Source: a methane-oxidizing endosymbiont of Gigantopelta aegis
GTDB lineage: Bacteria > Pseudomonadota > Gammaproteobacteria > Methylococcales > Methylomonadaceae
DNA length: 64,000 bases
Assembly: GCF_016097405.1 (NCBI RefSeq)
Contig: NZ_JAEHGD010000001.1
Span: 828,345-892,344 of the forward strand
Direction: 5' to 3'
Part shown: one piece after another, positions 9,479-17,097 of the stretch
How positions within the stretch are numbered: the first letter of the stretch is position 1
Layout: every line of letters begins with the position of its first letter
Notes under the pieces: model-generated
Seen by the model: the letters and a program-made list of their open reading frames with translations, nothing else
The model's database searches: none
Told to the model about the DNA's origin: nothing
Translations under genes and position numbers: made by a program

Positions 9479-9943
9479 ATGAAAATTTTAATTGTTGATG
9501 ACAGTAGGAGTATCCGGAACATGGTCGGGGCATGTACCCAAAGTATGGGACATGATGTCGTATTTGCTGAAAATGGGCGGCAATGTCTGGAATATATCGC
9601 TAAAAATACGGTAGATTTGATTTTAATGGATGTGGAAATGCCGGAAATGAATGGCGTGGAAGCGACGCGTATGATTCGTAAAATCAAACAGGATGATTGG
9701 TTTCCTATTGTTTTTTTCAGCGCTAAAGACACCGATGAGAGTTTTGCCGATGGCATATTGGCCGGTGGCGATGCTTATTTGATCAAGCCTTTGAATCTTT
9801 CGCGTTTGCAATTAACCATTATTGCGATGGAGCGTATTTATGATATGCGACAAAAACCGCTAAATGTCAACCAACCTGTCGCATTTTTTGCAATAATTTA
9901 CGAAATGAATTTTATTAAGCTGCTTGACATTCTGTTGTGTTGA
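9479..9943 (+). pseudogene. Response regulator receiver domain, truncated by the IS3-family element
   Basis: A complete CheY-like receiver occupies residues 1-122: acidic pair D7-D8, phospho-acceptor D51 in LILMDVEMPEMNG, switch Ser in FFSAKD, and invariant K103 in LIKPLN. It continues into MERIYDMRQKP, the kind of helix that joins a receiver to an output domain (often GGDEF or HD-GYP). At base 9865 the terminal repeat of the IS begins, so residues from 129 to the stop at 9943 are IS-encoded junk. The native output domain is lost and is not found on the far side of the IS. The remaining receiver could still be made as a single-domain protein. Confidence 0.8.
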
Positions 9944-10883
9944 AATTTTCCTTATCCGGATTAAGATAAACATGGCCAATGGGCGTTAAATTTCGTGTTT
10001 GTCGTCCATTCCATCGCTCTGGATTGTCTCTTTTTGCTTGCTCGATGACTCGTTTTCTTTTTTCGAGTACGGCGCTGTCTAAGCCGTTATGGCGTTGGTT
10101 GGGTGTTACAAACTTGAGCGCACTGTGTTGATGTTCATTGTTGAACTAACAAACGAAAGCTTCAACCCAGTTCCTGGCTTCGCTTAATGTTTTAAAAGGG
10201 TTTTCTGGAAAGGTATGATGATATTTGACTGTTTTAAATAACGATTCTGAATAAGGATTATCATTACTGACACGAGGTCTGCTGAACGACGTGGCAATGT
10301 CTAAATCGACCAATTTGGCCCTTAATGTTGCGCCTTTCATCGGACTGCCGTTGTCAGAATGTATCACCAATTGCTTTTTGTCGATGTTTTCCCGGCGAGC
10401 GATATCTTCGATCAAATCAGCAGCGTGTGCGCTTGATTCGGCATCATGAACTTGCCAGCCTACGATTTTCCGACTATAGATGTCCATCACCATGTAGAGG
10501 TAAAAATACTGCCCTTTGACGGGGCTTAATAAATACGTAATATCCCACGAGTAGATTTGATTGGCCTGTGTGGCTTTGAGTGACTGCGGTTTATTATGCT
10601 GACCTGCGGCTCCTTTAGCTCTGTGCTTAAGCTGGTTGTGGGCTTTCATGACACGATAAAAGGTTGATTCTGATGCGAGATAGCAGCCCAAATCCAATAA
10701 CCTCGGAACGATTTGATGCGGCGTTAAAGCGCTGTATTCCGGTTTATTAATCACGGTGATGATTTCTTGCTTGATGGCCTCGGATAATTGATTGTGCACA
10801 GGCGCTGTATTGTGCAGTCGTAGGTCTTCTGAGAGTCCTTCTCCCCGGTTCCAACGCTGATAGGTTCGAGCTGATATACCCAC
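9915..10883 (-). pseudogene. IS3-family orfB (DDE transposase) with in-frame amber stop
   Basis: Integrase-core (rve) transposase. SWDITYLLSPVKGQYFYLY contains the first Asp, VIHSDNGSPMKG the second, and NDNPYSESLFKTVKYH the Glu of the DDE triad. The frame is interrupted by TAG at 10146-10148, after NWVEAFVC. The same frame then continues with NNEHQHSALKFVTPNQRHNG and runs to TAA at 9915-9917, which is the normal IS3 C-terminus. In relatives the interrupted position is a Trp or Tyr-rich WYN, so this is a nonsense change after the catalytic residues. In full-length relatives orfB is translated by -1 frameshifting from orfA; here a GGGGGAAAAGG stretch at the end of orfA could serve. Confidence 0.82.
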
Positions 10884-10969
10884 CAGTTCACAGGCTAATT
10901 TCTGCCGCGCTCCATTGTCAACGGCTTCATCAATGAGTGCGCTGTAGTGTTGGCGATCTGAGTAGGCGA

Positions 10970-11473
10970 TTAATCGGCCGCCTTTTCCCCCAGATCGCTT
11001 GGCACTTTTTTTGATAACACCAGTAAAGCCGCTGTTTCTGATAACGCTTTCTCTTTGCGGTTTAGCTCCTTATGCAAACGCTTGTTTTCTTGTTTGAGTT
11101 TTGTTTGCGCCTGTTTATATACGGATTCTGTTGATTTAGATTCTGACAAAAATTCCGCTTTCCAGGTATTTAGATGATGTAAGTAGATGCCTTGTTCACG
11201 ACAATAGGCGCTAGCCTGATCATCGGTGAGATGATGACAATGAACAATGGCTTCAAAACGTTCTACTGTATTCCAATCTTGAGGGCTTTTTTCTTTTGAC
11301 ATGTTTGACTCTGTTTTTTCGAGTTGATTTTTCTTAGCTAACCGAATCCATTTTTGAAGTGTGGAGTAACCCACACCTAAAGTAACTGCAATTTGCTTTA
11401 GCGATTGTTCTGGTCTTCTGGATAATGCTTTTTCTACTGATTGTACTTTAAATTCTTGGCTAAATACGCTCAT
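10970..11473 (-). CDS. IS3-family orfA (helix-turn-helix subunit)
   Basis: 167 residues. An N-terminal HTH binds the IS ends (SLKQIAVTLGVGYSTLQKWI, about residues 24-43), with a second HTH-like block (residues ~65-110, DDQASAYCREQGIYLHHLNT) and a long coiled-coil (QTKLKQENKRLHKELNRKEK) near the C-terminus. The orfB frame is open upstream of its own ATG and overlaps the orfA end, consistent with a -1 frameshift fusion. ATG preceded by CAGGAGACAAAA, a good ribosome site. Confidence 0.85.
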   Translation of the reverse strand: MSVFSQEFKVQSVEKALSRRPEQSLKQIAVTLGVGYSTLQKWIRLAKKNQLEKTESNMSKEKSPQDWNTVERFEAIVHCHHLTDDQASAYCREQGIYLHHLNTWKAEFLSESKSTESVYKQAQTKLKQENKRLHKELNRKEKALSETAALLVLSKKVPSDLGEKAAD

Positions 11474-11525
11474 TTTTGTCTCCTGATTTAAAATTTCCTA
11501 GGCGACAGGTATGTTGACATAGGGG

Positions 11526-12284
11526 GTTAGTCCAGTTATTAAAGCTGTCTATCCAGATTCCTCATTACAGTACATTAAGTCGCCGCCAGCAAACTCTGGA
11601 GGTTCGGCTGCCTCGTTCAAGCAGTCGAACGCCAAGACACTTAGTCGTCGATTCGACCGGCTTAAAAGTCTACGGTGAAGGCGAGTGGAAAGTTCGCAAA
11701 CATGGTGCCAGCAAGCGCAGAACCTGGCGTAAACTCCATATCATGGTTGATGCACAAACGCAGGAAGTCGTGGCAGTTGAGATGACGGCTAATTTTGTTG
11801 GTGATTCCGAAGTCTTGCCGGATTTATTAGAGCAGCTGGATGAACACGACCAAGTTGCCAGTGTGGCGGCGGATGGCGCTTATGATACGATCCAGTGTCA
11901 TCAGGCGATTCGTAACAAAGGCGCCGATGCATTGATACCGCCGCGGGAAGGGGCGGTGGAATGGCCGAGTGATGAAGATGGGAGAACTCATCCAAGAACA
12001 GCGATTGTTCAACGTTGCGCTGAAATCGGGAGAAAGGCATGGAAACAAGAAAGTGGTTATCATCAACGCAGCCTGGCTGAAACGGCTATGTTTCGCATCA
12101 AAACGCTCTTTAGTGGCCAATTAAAAAACCGGACCTTTGCGGCTCAGATGGTTGAGGCGTATCTCCGCGTCGGCGCAATGAATAAAATGACAGGCCTGGG
12201 TATGCCTGAAAGTTATTCTGTTTCATGAATAAAGACTGGAATTTAAGAAAAGAGTACGCTGTGGATTATTTATGCAACAAAGCC
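11526..12284 (+). mobile_element. Remnant of an IS903-like (IS5 family) element, 5' part missing
   Basis: From about 11526 to 12284 the sequence is the same as the complete element at 32244-33289, including the terminal ATTTATGCAACAAAGCC. The left end stops abruptly 6 bp after the IS3 element. The missing part would contain the first ~82 transposase codons and the left terminal repeat. The identity of the two copies shows that the family moved recently. Confidence 0.88.
11527..12228 (+). pseudogene. IS903-like transposase, C-terminal 233 residues
   Basis: Open from TTA at 11527 and in the same frame as residues 83-315 of the intact transposase at 32300-33247; the compared residues are identical. 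It includes the first and second catalytic Asp regions (LVVDSTGLKVYGEGEWKVRK; ASVAADGAYDT) and the C-terminal QRSLAETAMFRIKTLFSG with the Glu. No N-terminal DNA-binding part and no start, so it is dead unless complemented. Confidence 0.85.
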
Positions 12285-12668
12285 GAGCGATTTTCGCAAA
12301 AAGTTTACGAACCATATCTTTTCAACCTCTTGTACATCAAGACCTGAAAAATATTGTAGAATTATAAACCCTTATTTTGGTGAAATTTCCACTACACCAT
12401 TGGTAACAAACTCTCATTGAACCATCACGGATTGGAAGCACCTGTTTAACCTCCAAGCAAAGCTAAGATTTTTTACTCATCCTTCTATCCACATTGAAAT
12501 CACAGATTCAAGTCTTTAACAACAATTTAAGTGTCATTTTTTTTTACACTTCTGGATGTAAATTCATATAGAATGACTTAATTCCACTAAAAAACAATGA
12601 CTTACAATATTGGCACCCTTTGTGCTTTATTATTTTTGTCTTAATTAAAATTATTTCGGAGAAAAAAA
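12285..12668. other. Upstream region of the PEP-CTERM gene
   Basis: About 384 bp, AT-rich, no gene. An inverted repeat AAGTGT (12529-12534) / ACACTT (12546-12551) around a T-run lies about 60-80 bp upstream of the -24/-12 promoter, a usual distance for an enhancer-binding activator site, but it is short and could be chance. Confidence 0.45.
12610..12626 (+). promoter_or_regulatory. Sigma-54 type -24/-12 promoter for the PEP-CTERM gene
   Basis: TTGGCACCCTTTGTGCTTT carries the invariant GG (12612-12613) and GC (12623-12624) with exactly ten bases between them, inside good -24 (TTGGCAC) context and fair -12 (GTGCT) context. It ends 42 bp upstream of the ATG at 12669. PEP-CTERM genes in several proteobacteria are driven by RpoN with the PrsK/PrsR two-component pair (established for the system), which fits. 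Confidence 0.75.
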
Positions 12669-13541
12669 ATGAATTTTTTTAAACAAACAATACTCGTTTC
12701 TACACTGAGTGCCGCTGCAATGAGTGTGCAAGCAACACCCTTTTATATTGATTTAAATGGAACTGGTGTCGGTAATGGCTTTTCTGATGCAACAAATTGT
12801 CCTACCTGCACCTCAGATGCAAATGAATTAACTGTCAAATATCAATCTCATACAGCTATTGACTTGGCTTCAGCAGGAGGAGCAGGCCTGGATGTAGGGG
12901 ATACTTTAGTTACCACTGGAGGCTATTCAACTGATGGTTTTTCAGTGAATGCTGTCACAGGATTGAATCCATCGGGTGCAGACTACGGATTCAGTAATAC
13001 TTCATTTGCTGCCGCAAATGACTGGGGATTAACGTTTGAATTTAATTTGATTGGTCAGGTGGCTTCGGTTATTAACGGCACTGATGTAGGTGATGTCATC
13101 TATAATGGCGGTTATATTGATATGCTTTTTGTAAAGTTCGATGGGTTGGGGGGTATTGCTTCAACAGAGCAAGCTATGAGATTGAATGTTACTGGAAGCG
13201 ACTTGGATAATAATTCAAATTTATTGATATTTGGTACCTTGGATTTTTCACTTAATACAGGAAATACATACGATAGCCTATTTAATATTCAAGGTGGGGC
13301 CAGTTGTGCTGGTGACATCAGCTTTAGAGGGTTGGCAGAATGTGTGCCGGCATTAGATTTTACTTTTGTAATTGATCAGAATCTAAATCAACCGAGCGTC
13401 GAGAGTCTAGTTGGAAACATTTTAACTGTTGGTGGAACTCATGATGGAAGTTTAGCTTTTAATGTTCCTGAACCAAGCACTCTTGCTTTGTTGAGTTCTG
13501 TATTATTTGGTTTAGGGGGTGCATTGCGCCGGAAAGCATAA
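12669..13541 (+). CDS. PEP-CTERM sorted exported protein
   Basis: 290 residues. An N-terminal signal peptide, probably cleaved after SAAAMSVQA (residue ~22), leads into a Gly/Asn/Asp/Thr-rich, cysteine-poor beta-type body without a recognised catalytic motif. At the C-terminus VPEPSTLALL is the PEP motif, followed by a transmembrane stretch and a basic RRKA end: the exosortase recognition signal. The protein should be exported, processed by exosortase (EpsH/XrtA type; not in this window) and placed at the cell surface or in the exopolysaccharide matrix. TCGGAG precedes the ATG. Monocistronic, between a sigma-54 promoter and a strong terminator. Exact role unknown. Confidence 0.88.
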   Translation: MNFFKQTILVSTLSAAAMSVQATPFYIDLNGTGVGNGFSDATNCPTCTSDANELTVKYQSHTAIDLASAGGAGLDVGDTLVTTGGYSTDGFSVNAVTGLNPSGADYGFSNTSFAAANDWGLTFEFNLIGQVASVINGTDVGDVIYNGGYIDMLFVKFDGLGGIASTEQAMRLNVTGSDLDNNSNLLIFGTLDFSLNTGNTYDSLFNIQGGASCAGDISFRGLAECVPALDFTFVIDQNLNQPSVESLVGNILTVGGTHDGSLAFNVPEPSTLALLSSVLFGLGGALRRKA

Positions 13542-13568
13542 ACAGATCCTGAAAGGAATAGCTTGAAG

Positions 13569-13601
13569 CCTGACAGTCCTAAACAACTGTCAGGTTTTTT
13601 T
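13569..13601 (+). terminator. Rho-independent terminator of the PEP-CTERM gene
   Basis: CCTGACAG (13569-13576) pairs with CTGTCAGG (13587-13594), a 10-base loop, then seven T (13595-13601), 28 bp after the stop codon. Confidence 0.88.
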
Positions 13602-13629
13602 GCACTCAAAAAATGAATTAATTCAAATT

Positions 13630-13670
13630 CGACCTGAAAGTCATTTCTGAAAAATCAGTAAATCAGGTCG
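13630..13670 (-). terminator. Inverted repeat downstream of the TPR gene
   Basis: CGACCTGA (13630-13637) pairs with TCAGGTCG (13663-13670), with an inner TGA/TCA stem possible. It lies 24 bp past the TPR stop on the minus strand; AT-rich DNA follows without a continuous T-run, so the terminator function is tentative. Confidence 0.45.
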
Positions 13671-13694
13671 AGCCTGAACTACTGAGAGCAAAAC

Positions 13695-15344
13695 TCATTG
13701 CCATTCTTGTAAATGACCTATTGCTTCCGGCAGTTCCGAACCATAAGTATTAACTAATTCCTGTAAAATTTTTATCGCTGTTTCCCTGTTACCGTTCGCA
13801 TAATAGGCTTCAGTCAAATGTAACTGGATTTCTGGCATGCTAGACTTAGCTGCCACCTGTTTGAGAATTTTTAAAGCCTGTTGCTTATCGCCATATTTTA
13901 AAAGAATCACTCCATACGTATCGGCGATTGCCACAGAATCAGGTGCTTTTTCGTAGGCTTTTTTTGCAAAACCCAGGGCTTTAGCATTGCCTTGTTGATA
14001 AAGTGACCAGGCCAGGTTGTTCAAGATTATTGGATTATCGGGCTGTTTTACGAGTAATGCCTGATAATATTGGCCTGCCTGGTCATATTTTTCAGCCTTT
14101 TGATAGGCATTCGCCAGCCGGAAACGAATCTGACCATTATCTGGATACTTATCCAATTCGCTCTTCAAGAACGAAATCGCTTCATCCGGTTTGTGTTGAA
14201 GTGAATAAATACTAACGATACGATCCAGTATTTTAATGGCCGGGCTAATCTGATAGGCACGCTGATAATTTTTGAGTGCCTGTTGATATTTTTTCTGCGC
14301 TACATAAACATTGCCTAACAAAATGTTGCCAACGCTGATGTCTGGAGATTGCTCTTTAACCTGTTGGGCAATGAACAGTGCCTGGTCAAATTGCTTTTGT
14401 TTAAGCAAAAAAGCGGTTTTATATGCCAATATCAAATTTGGATTTTTTAGATTACTTGCGGCTTCATCAAGTAAAGCGGTGACCTCATCAGCCTTGTCAT
14501 TTTGTTGACTCAATAATCTGGCGAGTAAAAAGCGATGCTTCACATCCTTGGGGTGTTTGGCAATTATCTGGCGTAGCGTTTGCTCTGCTGCCGCTAAATG
14601 CTGATTGACTACTTGAGCTTCGGCTAAAAACGAAAGCGCGGCAAGGTTTTCTGGATAGCGTTTGACTAAATCGGTTGCCAGAGACTCTACTTTATCCGGT
14701 TTCTTCTCGGTCAAATACATTCTCCCTAACATTTGACCAATTTCGACCTGTGCATCCGTATTATCTTTCAGCGTTTGTTTGGCATTTAACAGCACTTTTT
14801 CAGCAGCCTTAAGCCCTTCTTGTTGCAGTGCAATGTCCGCTAAAACCTGATAAATAATCAATGCCTTCGGTTGGATTTTTTGTGCTTGTTGTATATATCT
14901 TTTTGCCTGGTCATATTGTTTGCTATCTAATTTTAGTTTAGCTAACCCAACTAAAGCCTGGGCATTATCCGACTTCACACTCAGGGCTTTTTGATAGTAC
15001 TTTTCCGCTTCATCAGGCTGTTTATCTAAAATAGCGAGTAATGCTTTCAAATTATAATAAATTGCCTGTTTGGGATCATCTTGAATCAAATTGGCCAATT
15101 TTTGTTTGGCTTCATCCCATTTATTTTGCTTAATTAATTGCAGAATCTGCCGATAATTTTCACCTAACTGCTGCCTCGCCTTTTCTTGCTCAAACTCTTG
15201 CGGCTGTTGGAGTAACGACGGCATATTAAACAGCTCGTCCTGCTGTTCTTTATCAGCCTCATTATAAAGTGCAGCATAAGCTGAATAACTGCCGCAAAGG
15301 ATAGTGAGAAGCAGCATCAATCTTTGTTTTTTAATATTCATCAT
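13695..15344 (-). CDS. Exported TPR-repeat protein (PrsT-like)
   Basis: 549 residues: signal peptide (LLLTILCGSYSAYA, cleavage about residue 25), a short charged segment, then tetratricopeptide repeats from ~residue 60 to the end; the 34-residue periodicity is plain in ALVGLAKLKLDSKQYDQAKR, GNVYVAQKKYQQALKNYQRA and LNNLAWSLYQQGN. The C-terminal pattern (NNLAW, APDSVAIADTYG, LHLTEAYYANG) resembles the PEP-CTERM-associated TPR protein PrsT, though this one is shorter than typical PrsT. It faces a PEP-CTERM gene tail to tail. Likely a periplasmic scaffold in exopolysaccharide secretion, but this rests on similarity of pattern only. Confidence 0.72.
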   Translation of the reverse strand: MMNIKKQRLMLLLTILCGSYSAYAALYNEADKEQQDELFNMPSLLQQPQEFEQEKARQQLGENYRQILQLIKQNKWDEAKQKLANLIQDDPKQAIYYNLKALLAILDKQPDEAEKYYQKALSVKSDNAQALVGLAKLKLDSKQYDQAKRYIQQAQKIQPKALIIYQVLADIALQQEGLKAAEKVLLNAKQTLKDNTDAQVEIGQMLGRMYLTEKKPDKVESLATDLVKRYPENLAALSFLAEAQVVNQHLAAAEQTLRQIIAKHPKDVKHRFLLARLLSQQNDKADEVTALLDEAASNLKNPNLILAYKTAFLLKQKQFDQALFIAQQVKEQSPDISVGNILLGNVYVAQKKYQQALKNYQRAYQISPAIKILDRIVSIYSLQHKPDEAISFLKSELDKYPDNGQIRFRLANAYQKAEKYDQAGQYYQALLVKQPDNPIILNNLAWSLYQQGNAKALGFAKKAYEKAPDSVAIADTYGVILLKYGDKQQALKILKQVAAKSSMPEIQLHLTEAYYANGNRETAIKILQELVNTYGSELPEAIGHLQEWQ

Positions 15345-15519
15345 TGAATTCCTGTGTTTTTAAATCATTGAATATCACTCTAACCTGATAAGCATTCTAC
15401 AAGTTAGAATAGTAGCATTATATCTCTTCTGCAACTGACACCATTGAGAGATATACAAGTTTAAGCCTCATGATCTCTGGGTCTTAAATTACACACCTAG
15501 GAATGACGAAGAACAAGCA

Positions 15520-17097
15520 TTACAACCTGCCAAAGTCCACCATCTCATCAGTGTCAGAAAAATTTACAATGCGTTCATGTCGAATTAAATGGCGGGGGGT
15601 GAGGCTATCTGCGGCAAAAGCAACCAAGCGCAGTATTTTTTTCTGATTGGCGGTATTGAGGCTTAAAATATTCAGATTAAAATACACCCGGCCATCGTAT
15701 TTTGATGGCGTACCAGCAGAAGGGCCGCAGACTATGATTGCAATATTATTTTGCAAGATTGCGCTATGTGACACAGGAGAGCTACCTTGCAAACAAGCCT
15801 CTATCGAATTTTTTTCGACAAAGGCTTGTAATAATTCATGGTTTTTAATGGGGTTGGCAGTCGGCAGCGTATCTACCCGATATACTGTTTGATAAAAATC
15901 TCGGCTTTCCGGGCTGATGGATTGGGTATCAAACCACACGGGCGCATGGTGCATCAGGATAATAAAACGATAATCCTCACTATTTTCCTGACGGCTTATT
16001 TCATGTTCAATCGTTTCAATCTGTTCCTGTCCGATCGCACCGTCTGGCAAATTGCCATGCATCACGCTGTTCAGGCTGATTATCGCCAACTTTTGTTGCT
16101 CAAACCAGCAAACCTTGGCGGTTTGAAAGCTAATTGCCGTGCGGTACCCTTCGTTGATATTGCCATCGTTACGCACATCGCGTCGGCCAAACACAAATAG
16201 CGGCGTTTCAATCCCCAGTGTTTCCAAAAAACGCCAAAATTGTCGTACTTCGTCCACATGCTCTTCGCCAGGACTAGCCAGTAAATTTCCGCTAATAACG
16301 GGAACAATACGGCTGTTTTCGCCAAGTTCATCAATCAATATCCGAATGCAGTGTTTTAACTGCGACAGCCGAAAAGCCGTTGCGCGAGAGCCAATGGCCA
16401 AGTCACTTAACTGCAAAATATGCAGTGTTTTTTCCTGTTGTTCATACGCTTCAGAAAACGCCTGTTGATACTGAACCGATAACACGGCCAGATTCAGACC
16501 CTGATCGGCATACAGCTTATTAAAGACCCATTGCAGACGCGCCTCAATGTCAATTTCCATATATCCTTGCGAATGAAGCGGTAAAAAAACCACTTCCGCC
16601 CCCGGTATCAAAATAAACAGCCCGGGCCATTCCAGCCGTCGGGCGAGCAATCCATGCAAGGCTGGATGAATATCCATTACGGCCATATCCTGTTGATAGG
16701 GTTTGTCTAGTTGCAAAATTGCACCTGTCATGTGCTCCTGGCTTTTGCCATAAAAACCAACCAGCTCCGGGTCACACAGTATTTTGTCGATGCAGCGATC
16801 ACGTCCCGAGGGAATTGTAATGAGCAGCCAAGGCTTGGTTTCAAAATAATGGCGTAGGCGTTGATAGTAAGGTGCGATTAGCGTATGACCGTCTTGTTGT
16901 TCCAGTTGTTGACTGAGTGTTTGCAATGGTTGCAGTCTGGATTCAGGTGCATGCAGCATAGCTTCCATCACTGTCAGTTTTTTTAACAGTAGCTGCAGCC
17001 GCATCCTGTCGGCTTTTCCTTGCCCAAGCCCGGCAATACTCACGCTGGGATCAAGTATTTTGAGCAAATGGTTAGTCAAACCAATATCAAAACTCAT
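15520..17097 (-). CDS. Metallophosphoesterase-like protein with degenerate active site
   Basis: 525 residues, no signal peptide or membrane helix. The N-terminal ~225 residues are unrecognised. From ~230 the order of strands and motifs follows calcineurin-type phosphoesterases, but the metal ligands are mostly gone: LQLSDLAIG where D-x-H is expected (Asp kept, His replaced by Ala), ISGNLLA for GDxxD, FGRRD for GNHD, LMHHAPVW (His kept), and QGSSPVSH for GHxH. It is therefore probably a non-catalytic, perhaps nucleotide- or protein-binding domain. The start overlaps the RND stop by 4 bp (ATGA), so the two are translated together, last gene of a three-gene operon. Confidence 0.72.
   Translation of the reverse strand: MSFDIGLTNHLLKILDPSVSIAGLGQGKADRMRLQLLLKKLTVMEAMLHAPESRLQPLQTLSQQLEQQDGHTLIAPYYQRLRHYFETKPWLLITIPSGRDRCIDKILCDPELVGFYGKSQEHMTGAILQLDKPYQQDMAVMDIHPALHGLLARRLEWPGLFILIPGAEVVFLPLHSQGYMEIDIEARLQWVFNKLYADQGLNLAVLSVQYQQAFSEAYEQQEKTLHILQLSDLAIGSRATAFRLSQLKHCIRILIDELGENSRIVPVISGNLLASPGEEHVDEVRQFWRFLETLGIETPLFVFGRRDVRNDGNINEGYRTAISFQTAKVCWFEQQKLAIISLNSVMHGNLPDGAIGQEQIETIEHEISRQENSEDYRFIILMHHAPVWFDTQSISPESRDFYQTVYRVDTLPTANPIKNHELLQAFVEKNSIEACLQGSSPVSHSAILQNNIAIIVCGPSAGTPSKYDGRVYFNLNILSLNTANQKKILRLVAFAADSLTPRHLIRHERIVNFSDTDEMVDFGRL

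Larger units (their letters stand above)
9865..11519 (-). mobile_element. IS3-family insertion sequence (1655 bp)
   Basis: Terminal inverted repeats are visible: TGTCAACCAACCTGTCGC at 9865 and, on the other strand ending at 11519, TGTCAACATACCTGTCGC. Both IS3-type frames (orfA, orfB) lie between, read on the minus strand. The flanking bases (…TAAA before, TAGGG after) do not form a 3-4 bp target duplication. The left flank is the response-regulator gene and the right flank is the interior of an IS903-like element, so DNA next to the insertion has been deleted or rearranged. Confidence 0.88.

Noticed and set aside
15520-17097. Calling the RND-linked protein an active metallophosphatase
   Set aside because: Four of the five metal-binding motifs lack key residues.
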